45,033 bases of DNA from Burkholderiales bacterium (lineage in GTDB: Bacteria; Pseudomonadota; Gammaproteobacteria; Burkholderiales; SG8-41): NCBI GenBank assembly GCA_030683105.1, contig JAUXMZ010000063.1:1-45033 (forward strand), read 5' to 3'. Of this stretch, positions 21,465-30,317 are shown in pieces. A model generated the notes under the pieces. That model did no database searches, was not told the origin of the DNA, and was given only the letters and a program-made list of their open reading frames with translations. The translations under genes and the position numbers were made by a program. Numbering within the stretch: the stretch's first letter is position 1; each line of letters starts with the position of its first letter.

Positions 21465-22760
21465 GTGAAAGCACAGTTTATGCACCGCTGGCTGGCGCGG
21501 GTCGTCGCGGTGCGCCCCGAGGAAGTGCGCGCGCTGTGCTGGTCGTTCGCGTATTTCTTCTTTCTGCTCGCCGCCTATTACGTGCTGCGCCCGGTGCGCG
21601 ACGAGATGGGCATCGCCGGTGGCATCAGGAATCTGCCGTGGCTGTTCACTGCGACTTTTTTTGTGATGCTCGCCGTGGTGCCGGTATTCGGCGCCATCGT
21701 CGCGCGGCTGCCGCGCCGGCGTTTCATTCCGCTCGTCTATCATTTCTTCACCGCGAACATCCTGATCTTCTGGCTGCTGCTGACGTTCAACATTGCGCTG
21801 GCCGATACCGCGCGCGTGTTCTTCGTGTGGATCAGCGTGTTCAACCTGTTCGCGGTCTCGGTGTTCTGGTCGTTCATGGCCGACCTGTATGCGTCCGAGC
21901 AGGGCAAGCGCCTGTTTGGTTTCATCGCCGCCGGCGGTTCGGCCGGTGCATTGCTCGGGCCGCTGATAGCAGTCGGCCTCGCCGAGGCCATCGGCCGCGC
22001 CAATCTGCTGCTGATCGCGGCACTGCTGATGGAAATTGCGATCCTGTGCGCGATGCGGCTCGAATCCGCGGCAGGAGCGCTGAAAACTGCTGAGTCGTCA
22101 GCTGCACCAACGGCCCCGCGCGATGCGGGATTGGGCGGCAGCTGGATCGCCGGCCTTGTCATGGTGTTGCGCTCGCCCTATCTCGCCGGCATCGCGTTGT
22201 GGGTCGCGCTGCTGTCGCTCGCCGGAACCTTCCTGTACTTCCAGCAAGCCAACATCGTCGCCGGTCTGTCGGCAGATCCCAACAAGCGCACGGCCATCTT
22301 CGCGCAGATCGACCTCGCAGTGAGTCTGCTGACCATCATCGTGCAATTCGTCGTCACCGGAAAACTGATCCGCCGCTTCGGCGCCGGCCCGGCGGCGGCA
22401 TTTTTGCCGTTGGTATTTGCGCTGGGATTTCTCACGCTGGCGCTCACGCCGATGTTGTGGGTGGTCATTGCATTCCAGGCGACGCAGCGCGCCGCGAACT
22501 TCGCCATTTCCAACCCGGCGCGCGAAGTGCTTTTCACGGTTGTGGAACGCGAAGAGAAGTACAAGGCAAAATACGTGATCGACAACGTCGTGTTCCGCGG
22601 CGGCGACGCCGTCAGCGGCTGGCTGTTTCACGCGCTGCGCGGCCTGGGGCTGGAACTCGGCACGATCTCGCTTGCCACAGTACCCGTAGCGGCCGGCTGG
22701 CTGGTACTCGCGCTGGCGCTGGGGCGTGCGCATGAACGGCGCACACCAGAAGAGACTTAG
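21465..22760 (+). CDS. MFS / NTP-NDP exchange transporter-like protein
   Basis: The 431-aa membrane protein has about 12 helices. The segments FFFLLAAYYVLRPVRDEMGI (near the N-terminus), FNLFAVSVFWSFMADLY and EQGKRLFGFIAAGGSAGALLGPL match the ATP/ADP translocase-like group (Npt/Tlc) of MFS proteins that occurs in free-living bacteria. The substrate of such members is mostly unknown, and nucleotide exchange should not be assumed. GTG at 21465 gives a short basic N-terminus; ATG at 21480 is an alternative. It follows the selenoprotein gene by 55 bp, with an AT-rich gap that may hold a promoter. Its link to the redox cassette is uncertain. Confidence 0.8.
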   Translation: MKAQFMHRWLARVVAVRPEEVRALCWSFAYFFFLLAAYYVLRPVRDEMGIAGGIRNLPWLFTATFFVMLAVVPVFGAIVARLPRRRFIPLVYHFFTANILIFWLLLTFNIALADTARVFFVWISVFNLFAVSVFWSFMADLYASEQGKRLFGFIAAGGSAGALLGPLIAVGLAEAIGRANLLLIAALLMEIAILCAMRLESAAGALKTAESSAAPTAPRDAGLGGSWIAGLVMVLRSPYLAGIALWVALLSLAGTFLYFQQANIVAGLSADPNKRTAIFAQIDLAVSLLTIIVQFVVTGKLIRRFGAGPAAAFLPLVFALGFLTLALTPMLWVVIAFQATQRAANFAISNPAREVLFTVVEREEKYKAKYVIDNVVFRGGDAVSGWLFHALRGLGLELGTISLATVPVAAGWLVLALALGRAHERRTPEET

Positions 22761-22820
22761 AGCGCCTGACATATTGAAACGCGTGTGCGCTGCGAGTCAA
22801 AATAGGGGATGACGCGTGCG

Positions 22821-22848
22821 GTCGACGCTGCGGGCCGTGGGGTATAAT
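22821..22848 (+). promoter_or_regulatory. Putative sigma-70 promoter for the Bug gene
   Basis: TATAAT at 22843-22848 is a perfect -10 hexamer. GTCGAC at 22821-22826, 16 bp upstream, is a weak -35. It lies 72 nt before the Bug start at 22920. Confidence 0.5.
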
Positions 22849-22919
22849 ACGTTCTGTTAAAATACTCGCAAGCACTCAGAATGCGGGACGCCAAGTCTGT
22901 TTTTTCACGAGGAGGAAAC

Positions 22920-23891
22920 ATGAAACCATTGCACTATGCGCTGCGCATGATTCTGGCTGTCGCAGTCCTGGGCTCCGCTCATGCCAACGCGCAGAGCTAT
23001 CCCGTAAAAACCATACGCATCATCGTACCGTTCGGCGCCGGCGGGCCGGCCGATATTTTCGCCCGCTATCTCGGCCAGCGCCTGCAGGAGCCGCTCGGGC
23101 AGTCCTTCGTGATCGAGAACCGCCCCGGCGCGGGCTCGATCATCGGCACGGATGCCGCCGCCAAGTCGCCCGCGGACGGCTATACGCTGCTGCTCATGTC
23201 CAACACGCATACCGTCAACGAGACGCTGGTCGCAAAAAAACCGTTCGCGCTGATGAAGGATTTCGCGCCGATCGCGCCGATCAACTACTCGGATCTGCTG
23301 CTGGTCGTGCATCCGTCGCTTCCGGTGAAATCGGTCAAGGAACTTCTCGCGCTTGCAAAGGCCAAGCCGAACGGCATGAACTACGCCTCCTCGGGCACCG
23401 GCACGCCGTATCACATGGCCGGCGAGTTGTTCAAGGCGATGGCGAATGTGGGCATCGTGCACGTGCCGCACAAGAGCAGCGGCGATGCGCGCACCAGCGT
23501 CATGAGCGGCCAGGTGGAAATGATGATGGACGCAATAACCACCATGGCGCCGATCGCGAAAAGCGGACGGGTGAGAGCGCTGGCGACGAGCGGCAAGACG
23601 CGTTCGGCGATTACGCCCGACCTGCCCACCGTAGCCGAGGCCGGCGTGCCGGGGTATGAATCCACCATCTGGCTCGGCATCCTGGCGCCGGCCGGCACCC
23701 CCAAGGCGATCATCGACCGGCTCAATGCGGAGATCGGCAAGGTCGTCTCGCTGCCTGATGTGAAGAAAGCATGGAACGATCAGGGCGCGGTGCCGATGAT
23801 GATGACGCCTTCCCAGTTCGAGAAGTATCTGAACGGCGACATCGCCAAGTGGGCCAAGGTGGTCAAGTCCGCCGGTATCAAGGTCGACTAG
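22920..23891 (+). CDS. Bug/TctC-family tripartite tricarboxylate transporter receptor
   Basis: A 323-aa periplasmic receptor with a clear signal peptide (MKPLHYALRMILAVAVLGSA, cleavage after ANA). Bug-family marks are SYPVKTIRIIVPFGAGGPAD, then IFARYLGQRL, VIENRPGAGSIIGTD, SPADGYTLLLM, LLLVVHPSLPVKSVKELLAL, MNYASSGTGTPYHMAGELFK and IVHVPHKSSGDARTSVMSGQ. AGGAGGA precedes the ATG by 4 nt. It begins a plus-strand series that continues with two FAH-family enzymes and another Bug with TctBA, so it probably captures a related carboxylate. A GGCGGCA/TGCCGCC hairpin (23909-23947) after the stop may slow transcription before the next gene. Confidence 0.92.
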   Translation: MKPLHYALRMILAVAVLGSAHANAQSYPVKTIRIIVPFGAGGPADIFARYLGQRLQEPLGQSFVIENRPGAGSIIGTDAAAKSPADGYTLLLMSNTHTVNETLVAKKPFALMKDFAPIAPINYSDLLLVVHPSLPVKSVKELLALAKAKPNGMNYASSGTGTPYHMAGELFKAMANVGIVHVPHKSSGDARTSVMSGQVEMMMDAITTMAPIAKSGRVRALATSGKTRSAITPDLPTVAEAGVPGYESTIWLGILAPAGTPKAIIDRLNAEIGKVVSLPDVKKAWNDQGAVPMMMTPSQFEKYLNGDIAKWAKVVKSAGIKVD

Positions 23892-24022
23892 CGGGTCTCA
23901 TTTCACAGGGCGGCACCGGGTTCCCGCGAGCGGCGGGGACTGCCGCCTTGCAGCTCATCCTGCATTGAGCGCGTCACGCGTTTCATGTTGAACGAATTGA
24001 AAATAAATCAAGGAGCCAGTTA

Positions 24023-24916
24023 ATGCGTTTAGTGACTTTTTCCGATGCCAAAGGTGCGCGCATCGGCGTGCACGACCCTGTGTCAAATGAAATCGTGGAT
24101 CTTTCCGTAAAAACGCGGTTGCCGCGCGACATGACTGCATTCGTCGCGCTGGGCAAGAAAGGGCTGCAGCGTGCGCGCCTCGCGGTGAAAAGCGGCGAAG
24201 GCCGGATTCCTTTTTCGAGCGTGAAGCTCCTGGCGCCCTTTCCGCGCCCGGCAAAAAATATCATGTGCGTCGGCAAGAATTACTACGACCACGCGCATGA
24301 GTTCCACAACAGCGGCGTTGACGCCAGTGCCGGCAAGGACCCTATTCCCGAAGTGCCCATCATGTTCACCAAGTGGCCCAACTCGGTGATCGCAACGGGC
24401 GAGCCGATTCCAACCGCCAATGACTTTACCAATTCCACCGACTACGAAGGCGAGTTGACCGTTGTCATAGGCGAGGGCGGGCGCAACATCGCCAAGAAAG
24501 ATGCATACGACCACGTCTATGGCTACACCATCGTCAACGATGTCACTGCGCGCACCCTGCAGCATCGTCACCGCCAGTGGTTCCTCGGCAAGAGCCTCGA
24601 CGGCTATTGCCCGATGGGGCCGTGCATCGTCACCGCCGACGAGATCAAGCCCAGGGACGTGGGCAAGATGCGCCTGGTGACCAAGGTCAACGGCGAAGTG
24701 CGCCAGGATACGCTGGTGAGCCAGCTGATTTTCGATATCCCGACGCTGATCGAAGACGTGTCGCGCGTAATGACGCTGGATCCGGGCGACCTGATTGCAA
24801 CCGGCACCTGCGCCGGCGTGGGCATAGGGTTCAATCCGCCCAAGTACCTGCAAAAAGGCGACGTGGTGACGGTGACCATAGAGCCGATCGGCACGCTGGA
24901 GAGTCCGGTTAGTTAA
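24023..24916 (+). CDS. Fumarylacetoacetate hydrolase (FAH) family protein, first copy
   Basis: This 297-aa FAH-fold enzyme has the N-terminal small domain (MRLVTFSDAKGARIGVHD) and the catalytic domain starting CVGKNYYDHAHE. Metal ligands fit E142 and E144 in DYEGELTVVIG and D173 in IVNDVTART. GCC.. family marks continue in FLGKSLDGYCPMGPCIV and the metal/substrate loop GDLIATGTCAGVGIG. Members cleave C-C bonds of acylpyruvates, or hydrate or decarboxylate oxo-acids in aromatic breakdown. AAGGAG lies 7 nt before the ATG. It neighbours a second FAH gene and a tripartite transporter, so it probably acts on the imported compound. Confidence 0.9.
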   Translation: MRLVTFSDAKGARIGVHDPVSNEIVDLSVKTRLPRDMTAFVALGKKGLQRARLAVKSGEGRIPFSSVKLLAPFPRPAKNIMCVGKNYYDHAHEFHNSGVDASAGKDPIPEVPIMFTKWPNSVIATGEPIPTANDFTNSTDYEGELTVVIGEGGRNIAKKDAYDHVYGYTIVNDVTARTLQHRHRQWFLGKSLDGYCPMGPCIVTADEIKPRDVGKMRLVTKVNGEVRQDTLVSQLIFDIPTLIEDVSRVMTLDPGDLIATGTCAGVGIGFNPPKYLQKGDVVTVTIEPIGTLESPVS

Positions 24917-24934
24917 AAAGTAAAAAAAGCATGA

Positions 24935-25079
24935 ACACGAAGGACACGAAGGACACAGAGGAAAAGCTTCAAGACTTTTAACTAAGTGATTCGCTCAGGA
25001 TCGGTGGGTAATCGTTTAATCTTATTTTATTTACCTTCGTGTCCTTCGTGTCCTTCGTGTCCTTTGTGTCTAAGCTTTT
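24935..25079. repeat. CACGAAGGA hairpin element
   Basis: The left arm, ACACGAAGGACACGAAGG then ACACAGAGGAAAAGCTT (24935-24969), is nearly complementary to the right arm of CCTTCGTGT units ending CTAAGCTTTTG (25033-25079). The unit is 9 bp. The AT-rich centre shares nothing clear with the other elements. It fills the gap between the two FAH genes and might stabilise or separate their mRNA. Confidence 0.88.
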
Positions 25080-25093
25080 GATGTCAGGAAAAA

Positions 25094-26050
25094 ATGAAAC
25101 TCGTTCGATATGACAGAAACGGCGCACTGCGCCTTGGCGTGATCGACGGACAGGATGTCGTCGATTTGCTCGATGCCTGTCCGGTCGGCACCAAACCCGC
25201 TGAACTTGCCGGCCTGAGCGACATGACCCGGCTGATCGCCATGGGGGAAACAGGCGCGCGCATCGTGAATGCTGCCATCAGTAATTCAAGAGCGGCAAAG
25301 ACCGGTCGCATGGCGGCGGACAAGGTCAGGCTCGCGGCGCCGATCATGCCGGTGCTGCTCCTGTGCAGCGGCGAGAACTACTGGGACCACCGTGACGAGA
25401 AACCGCTGGTTACGCGCAAGGATCCGGAGTTTTTCACCAAGACCGCGCTCGGTGTTATCGGACCCGGCGATGACATTATTCGCGATGAACGGGTCACGAA
25501 AAAACTCGATTACGAGACCGAGCTTGCGATTGTGATCGGCAAACCGGGGCGCCATATCCCGGCTGAGCGGGCGCTGGAACATGTGTTCGGCTATACTATA
25601 TTGAACGATGTGACGGCGCGCGACCGCCAGGTAACTTTGCGTCCCGATGGTTCGTCTGTCTACAACCTGGGACCTGGAAAGAATTTCGACACTTGCGCGC
25701 CCATGGGTCCGGCGATCGTCACAGCCGACGACATTCCGGACCCGCAGAATCTGCAACTCAAGACCTGGGTCAACGATGAACTGCGCCAGAGCAATTCGAC
25801 CGCCAAGATGATTTGGACCTGCGCGCAGCTGATCGCGTTTTTCTCGACCTTCGTCACGCTCAGGCCGGGTGTGGTGATTGCCACCGGCACGCCGGGGGGC
25901 ACGGCGTGGGGCACCGATCCCGAGCTCGGCGGCAAGAAACCGATGCGCAAAGATACCGTCGCTCCCAAAGGCTATATGCAGCCGGGTGATGTCGTGACGT
26001 GTGAGATCGAAGGCCTGGGGCGGCTGACCAACCGCATAGCGGCCGCTTGA
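25094..26050 (+). CDS. Fumarylacetoacetate hydrolase (FAH) family protein, second copy
   Basis: This 318-aa enzyme is a distant paralogue of the FAH protein at 24023. It has E141 and E143 in LDYETELAIVIG and D172 in ILNDVTARDRQ, then NLGPGKNFDTCAPMGPAIVT and VIATGTPGGTAWG. The last motif is the usual FAH GTPxG form, while the first copy has GTCAGVG, so the two probably act on different intermediates or are partly redundant. It resembles 2-hydroxyhepta-2,4-diene-1,7-dioate isomerase/ureidoglycolate lyase-like members. Cytoplasmic; metal-dependent. The ATG at 25094 lies next to GTCAGGAAAAA. The following Bug-TctB-TctA genes are about 35 bp away. Confidence 0.9.
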   Translation: MKLVRYDRNGALRLGVIDGQDVVDLLDACPVGTKPAELAGLSDMTRLIAMGETGARIVNAAISNSRAAKTGRMAADKVRLAAPIMPVLLLCSGENYWDHRDEKPLVTRKDPEFFTKTALGVIGPGDDIIRDERVTKKLDYETELAIVIGKPGRHIPAERALEHVFGYTILNDVTARDRQVTLRPDGSSVYNLGPGKNFDTCAPMGPAIVTADDIPDPQNLQLKTWVNDELRQSNSTAKMIWTCAQLIAFFSTFVTLRPGVVIATGTPGGTAWGTDPELGGKKPMRKDTVAPKGYMQPGDVVTCEIEGLGRLTNRIAAA

Positions 26051-26085
26051 CAGTTTTTTTCTGTGAAAACAACAGGAGGTAAATC

Positions 26086-27090
26086 ATGAAAATTCATGCA
26101 GCGAAGACAATCACGAAGGGAAGGGTACTGTTTACTGCAGTCCTGCTGGCGCTGTCTGCCGTTCCGGCGATGGCTCAGGATGCGTTTCCCAATCACACGC
26201 TCTCGATGATCGTGCCGTTCCCGCCCGGCGGGGTGGCGGATACGACTGCCCGGCCGACCGCGGCAATAATGGAGAAATACCTGAAACAGCCGGTTGCCGT
26301 CGTCAACCGTCCCGGCGCCGGAGGCGCGGTGGGCAATGCCGCCGTCGCCAACGCCAAACCGGACGGTTACACCATGGGCATGGTGCTTTCCAGCATCTCG
26401 GTCATTCCCGCAGCAGACGAACTGTTCAACCGCAAGCCGGCCTACTCGCTTGACCAGTTCGCGCCGATTGCGCTGATCTCGGCCGATCCGACCATACTGG
26501 TGGTGCACCCGTCGCTGCCGGTAAAAACGCTGAAGGAACTGGTGGCCCTCGCCAATTCGAAACCCGGCCAGATGTCGTATTCTTCTTCCGGCATCTACGG
26601 CGCGCTGCATATGCCGATGGAGATGTTCCTCCACGCGACCAAACTCAAAATGCGCCACGTGCCCACCACCGGAGGCGGCCCCGCCATTACTGCGGTGCTC
26701 GGCGGCCACGTCGAGCTGACTGCCGGCGGGCCGGCTGCGATCCACGGTCATGTCAAGGCCGAAAAACTGCGTCCCATCGTAAGTTGGGGCGCGACCCGGC
26801 ATCCGGCATACCCGGATGTGCCCACGTTCAAGGAACTGGGCTACAAGGATGTCGAGTACTTCATCTGGGCCGGCCTGGTCGGACCCAAGGGCATGCCCGA
26901 GGCGGTACTGAAGACGTTGCGCGATGCGGCGCGCAAGACGGCCGAAGATCCGGAATTCAAGAATGCGATGGCCAAGGTCAACTCCCCGGTGCAGTACATG
27001 GATGCGCCCGAGTTCAAGAAATACTGGGATGCTGACGCCAAGCGGCTCGCCGGGCTGGTGAAAATCGTCGGCAAAGTCGACAGCAAATAA
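26086..27090 (+). CDS. tctC: Bug/TctC-family receptor of a complete TctCBA transporter
   Basis: A 334-aa periplasmic receptor with signal peptide (KTITKGRVLFTAVLLALSAV, cleavage after AMA). Family marks: FPNHTLSMIVPFPPGGVADT, VVNRPGAGGAVGNAAVA, KPDGYTMGMV, ADPTILVVHPSLPVKTLKEL, MSYSSSGIYGALHMPMEMF and RHVPTTGGGPAITAVLGGHV. AGGAGG lies 8 nt before the ATG. It is followed 28 bp later by TctB and TctA, so this receptor has its own membrane partners. It probably delivers a carboxylate to the pair. The substrate is unknown; the neighbouring FAH and LigI-like enzymes suggest a ring-cleavage acid. Confidence 0.93.
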   Translation: MKIHAAKTITKGRVLFTAVLLALSAVPAMAQDAFPNHTLSMIVPFPPGGVADTTARPTAAIMEKYLKQPVAVVNRPGAGGAVGNAAVANAKPDGYTMGMVLSSISVIPAADELFNRKPAYSLDQFAPIALISADPTILVVHPSLPVKTLKELVALANSKPGQMSYSSSGIYGALHMPMEMFLHATKLKMRHVPTTGGGPAITAVLGGHVELTAGGPAAIHGHVKAEKLRPIVSWGATRHPAYPDVPTFKELGYKDVEYFIWAGLVGPKGMPEAVLKTLRDAARKTAEDPEFKNAMAKVNSPVQYMDAPEFKKYWDADAKRLAGLVKIVGKVDSK

Positions 27091-27118
27091 TACGGTGTCG
27101 TAAGGGGAATCAGTCAAC

Positions 27119-27598
27119 ATGATGCATGATATCGACTCGGCCCCCGCAAAGAAGGGCATACGCAGTGACCAGTTCTCGGGGTTCATTCTGCTCGCGCTCG
27201 CGCTGGGCGTGGGCTGGCTGAACCTCGAATACCCGCTCGGTTCGCTGCGGGAGCCCGGGCCGGGTTTCATGCCGTTGCTTCTTGCCATCTTCATCGGTGC
27301 GATGGGATTGTTGATTGCATTGTGGGGCGGCAAGTCCGACCCGCTCGCCGCCATCGAGTGGCCGGAGGCGAAGCGCGCGCTGGTGATCATGGCGGGATGT
27401 ATCGTTGTCTCTTTTGCGCTGGAGCCCCTCGGCTACCGGATCACCATATTTGCGTTTCTGATTTTCTTCCTGGGCGTGCTTGAGCGCAGGCGGCCGCTGC
27501 CGGCATTCCTGGTATCCCTCGGCTTCAGTCTCATTTCCTTTTATGTGATAGGCGACCTGCTCCAAGTGCCGTTGCCGCGCAGTCCCTGGGGGTTCTAG
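27119..27598 (+). CDS. tctB: Tripartite tricarboxylate transporter small membrane subunit TctB
   Basis: The 159-aa protein has four predicted helices in the TctB (DUF1468) pattern, starting with FSGFILLALALGVGWLNLEY. LGSLREPGPGFMPLLLAIFI is the typical G.GFxP segment. The ATG at 27119 begins MMHDIDSAP. Its TAG stop overlaps the GTG start of tctA by one base (27598), a sign of translational coupling. With TctA it forms the inner-membrane part of the secondary transporter fed by the receptor just upstream. Confidence 0.9.
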   Translation: MMHDIDSAPAKKGIRSDQFSGFILLALALGVGWLNLEYPLGSLREPGPGFMPLLLAIFIGAMGLLIALWGGKSDPLAAIEWPEAKRALVIMAGCIVVSFALEPLGYRITIFAFLIFFLGVLERRRPLPAFLVSLGFSLISFYVIGDLLQVPLPRSPWGF

Positions 27599-29121
27599 TG
27601 GTAGAGACATTCAACAATTTGATGCTCGGTTTTTCCGTCGCGCTTTCCCCCGAGATCCTGGTTTACGCATTCGCGGGCTGCATCATCGGCACCCTGGTCG
27701 GCATGATGCCGGGACTGGGGCCGCTCGCCGGCATCAGCCTGCTGCTGCCAGCGACGTTCGGCCTCAATCCCATCGTCGCCATCGTGCTGCTGTCCGGGGT
27801 CTATTACGGCGCGATGTACGGCGGATCCACCACTTCCATCCTGATGCGCATCCCCGGGGAGGCGGCGTCGGTGATGACCTGCATCGACGGCTACGCGATG
27901 ACGCAGAAAGGCCGCGCCGGTCCGGCGCTGGCGATCGCGGCGATCGGCTCCTTTTTTGCCGGCACGGTGGGCGTGATCGGCCTGATGCTGCTGGCCCCGA
28001 CGCTCGCCGAGTTTGCGCTGCGTTTCGGCCCGCCTGAATATACCGCGCTGCTGATGATGGGGCTGTTCATACTCGCCTACATGAGCGGCGGCTCGATGCT
28101 CAAAACCCTGGCGATGGCGGGGCTGGGATTGATGATAGGCATGATCGGCATCGACATCATGAGCGGCTACACGCGCTTCAGCTTCGGCCTAGTGGAACTG
28201 GGCGACGGCGTGGGTATCGTGCCGGTGGCGGTGGGGCTGTTCGGCATTTCGGAAATCCTGCTTACCGCCGGCAAGGGCGAGATGCCCGATGTGCAGAAAC
28301 CCAAATTGCGTGACCTGATCCCCTCGCGCGAGGAATTCCGGCTGTCGGTCGGACCGATCGGGCGCGGCAGCCTGCTCGGCTTCCTGATCGGTATCATTCC
28401 CGGTTCGGCGCACATCATCTCCTCGTTCGTTTCGTACGGCATCGAGCGGCGCATGTCGAAGCACCCGGAGCGTTTCGGCAATGGCGCGATCGAAGGGGTG
28501 GCGGGCCCGGAGTCGGCCAACAATGCCGCGGCCAGCGGCGCTTTCGTGCCGATGCTGGCGCTCGGCATCCCGACCAGCCCGGTGACGGCGGTGATGATTG
28601 CCGCGATCATGGTGCACGGCATCTCGCCCGGACCGCTGCTGATACAGGAGCAGCCTGAACTGTTCTGGGGGTTTGTCGCCAGCATGTACGTGGGCAACGT
28701 CGTGCTGCTGGTCCTGAACCTGCCGATGGTGGGGGTATTCGTCAACCTGCTGCGCATCCCCTATGCCTATCTTTATCCATGCGTGCTCGCCTTCTGCATC
28801 CTCGGCACCTATTCGGTCACCAACAGCATGATCGATGTCTGGATCATGCTCGTCATGGGCGGTCTCGGTTATGTGTTGCGCAAGTTCGATTTCGACCTGG
28901 CGCCGGTGGCGCTGGGCCTGGTGCTGGCGCCGATGCTGGAACTGTCGCTGCGCCAGTCGCTGGCGATGAGCGGCGGTGATTACGGGATATTCTTCGAGCG
29001 CCCGATCGCGACCACCATGCTGGGCCTGGGGGTGGTGCTGTTCCTGTTCAGCATCAAGCCGCTCATTTTCAAGACCAAGGACTGGCGCGCTGACGTGGGA
29101 CTGGATGAGGCGAAGGGCTAA
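27598..29121 (+). CDS. tctA: Tripartite tricarboxylate transporter large permease TctA
   Basis: This 507-aa permease shows the TctA layout of about 12 helices. Its hallmarks are the conserved GMMPGLGPLAGISLLLPATF near the N-terminus, then LSGVYYGAMYGGSTTSILMR, IPGEAASVMTCIDGYAMTQK, the second-half GIIPGSAHIISSFVSYGIE and EGVAGPESANNAAASGAFVP, and PMLALGIPTSPVTAVMIAAI. It imports a carboxylate together with a cation. GTG at 27598 is used, sharing a base with the tctB stop. The length matches the family (about 500 aa). A heptamer-repeat hairpin lies just downstream. Confidence 0.95.
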   Translation: MVETFNNLMLGFSVALSPEILVYAFAGCIIGTLVGMMPGLGPLAGISLLLPATFGLNPIVAIVLLSGVYYGAMYGGSTTSILMRIPGEAASVMTCIDGYAMTQKGRAGPALAIAAIGSFFAGTVGVIGLMLLAPTLAEFALRFGPPEYTALLMMGLFILAYMSGGSMLKTLAMAGLGLMIGMIGIDIMSGYTRFSFGLVELGDGVGIVPVAVGLFGISEILLTAGKGEMPDVQKPKLRDLIPSREEFRLSVGPIGRGSLLGFLIGIIPGSAHIISSFVSYGIERRMSKHPERFGNGAIEGVAGPESANNAAASGAFVPMLALGIPTSPVTAVMIAAIMVHGISPGPLLIQEQPELFWGFVASMYVGNVVLLVLNLPMVGVFVNLLRIPYAYLYPCVLAFCILGTYSVTNSMIDVWIMLVMGGLGYVLRKFDFDLAPVALGLVLAPMLELSLRQSLAMSGGDYGIFFERPIATTMLGLGVVLFLFSIKPLIFKTKDWRADVGLDEAKG

Positions 29122-29128
29122 TAAGAGC

Positions 29129-29219
29129 GGTGATTGGTGATTGGTGATTAGAGTTTAGCGTTGAGGGATGAGTGGCGAATGCTACTCATCTCCAATCACT
29201 AATCACCAATTACCAGTTA
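29129..29219. repeat. Heptamer-repeat hairpin between convergent genes
   Basis: GGTGATTGGTGATTGGTGAT (29129-29148) pairs broadly with CCAATCACTAATCACCAA on the right (29192-29209). It lies between tctA (plus) and the amidohydrolase gene (minus), and would form a hairpin in either transcript. The right arm continues TTACCAGTTAC, which provides the stop codon of the amidohydrolase gene. It could act as a bidirectional terminator, although no clear T-run follows. Confidence 0.75.
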
Positions 29220-30128
29220 CTGTTTCTTGAAGCCGTAGAGTTTCGCGGGATTGTCCACCAGCACTTTGCGGCGCACGGTCTCGTCCGGCACCCAGGCTGG
29301 CAGCAGGTCGCACAGATCACCATCGTTGGGCATCGCACCCTTTACGATCACGTGCGGCCAGTCGGTTCCCCATATCACACGTTCGGGCGCGGCATCGGTC
29401 AGTGCGTGCGCATACGGCGTCACGTCGGGGTAGGGCATCACGGTCGTGGTGATACGCGATGGACCGGTCAGCTTGACCCAGCAGCGCCCGGCGCGCATCA
29501 GCCGCAGCAGCGCCTGAAAGCCCGGCGCATCCAGGCCCTTGTCGGTGCGCATGTAACCCAGATGACCAAGCACGATGTCTACCGGGAAATCCGCGAACAG
29601 CGTATCGAGATCGGGAAATTCGTCGGCGTGCATCAGGAACTCGACATGCCAGCCGAGCGGCTTGATGCGCTCGGCGAGGCGTTTGATCGGCGCCATCGGG
29701 ATGATCCCCTTGGCTTCCGCGACATCGACGACATTGACGCGCACGCCGCGCACGCCCGCCGCATGCATGTCTTCAAGTTCGGCGTCGGACACCGAGTCCT
29801 CCACCACTGCCACGCCGCGAAAACGGCCGCCCATCTCCGCCATGGCTTTGAGCATAACGCGGTTGTCGGCGCCGTAGACGCTGGGCTGGATCAGCACGGC
29901 GCGTTCGACGCCGAGGATGCCGAGCATATGCAGATAAGCGGGCAGCAGCACGTCCGGCGGCGTGTAAATGCGTTTGGGTGAATAGGGATAAACCGATTTC
30001 GGGCCGAAGATGTGCGCATGGCTGTCGCAGGCGAGCGGCGGCAGCTTGATATTCGGGCGGCGCGGCGCGGGATCGGGGCCGGCGCACAAAGGCGGTTCAG
30101 TCATTCCCGGCGCGGGAGTTGATGTCAT
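29217..30128 (-). CDS. Amidohydrolase-family protein, PDC lactonase (LigI)-like
   Basis: This 303-aa TIM-barrel protein resembles the 2-pyrone-4,6-dicarboxylate lactonase (LigI) group of the amidohydrolase superfamily. DSHAHIFGP (35-43) is the HxH motif after beta-strand 1. LMHADEFPD, VLGHLGYM and the terminal IWGTDWPHV (Asp of strand 8) supply other active-site positions. Such enzymes hydrolyse cyclic lactones of dicarboxylates, often without metal. The ATG at 30128 (MTSTPAP) is preferred; a longer start would add 17 unrelated residues. The position next to tctA and near two FAH enzymes suits a catabolic pathway for an aromatic-derived dicarboxylate. Confidence 0.85.
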   Translation of the reverse strand: MTSTPAPGMTEPPLCAGPDPAPRRPNIKLPPLACDSHAHIFGPKSVYPYSPKRIYTPPDVLLPAYLHMLGILGVERAVLIQPSVYGADNRVMLKAMAEMGGRFRGVAVVEDSVSDAELEDMHAAGVRGVRVNVVDVAEAKGIIPMAPIKRLAERIKPLGWHVEFLMHADEFPDLDTLFADFPVDIVLGHLGYMRTDKGLDAPGFQALLRLMRAGRCWVKLTGPSRITTTVMPYPDVTPYAHALTDAAPERVIWGTDWPHVIVKGAMPNDGDLCDLLPAWVPDETVRRKVLVDNPAKLYGFKKQ

Positions 30129-30317
30129 GATATGGATTCCAAAGGTGTTATGGATTTTAAACCGGGCTTGGCGCGCCACATTACGGACTGCAGCGGTAAA
30201 TATTTAACCGAAGTAGTTTACACTCAAACCTCTGATGCACTGAAGCTCGAATCCCGGCCGCCGTTAAATGTCTTGCAATGACCTGTTCTTCAAACACCCT
30301 TTTCAGCACCGCACCGT

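Noticed and set aside
30240-30262. tRNA 3' end suggested by CTCGAATCCCGG
   Set aside because: No acceptor stem, anticodon stem or CCA could be built around it.
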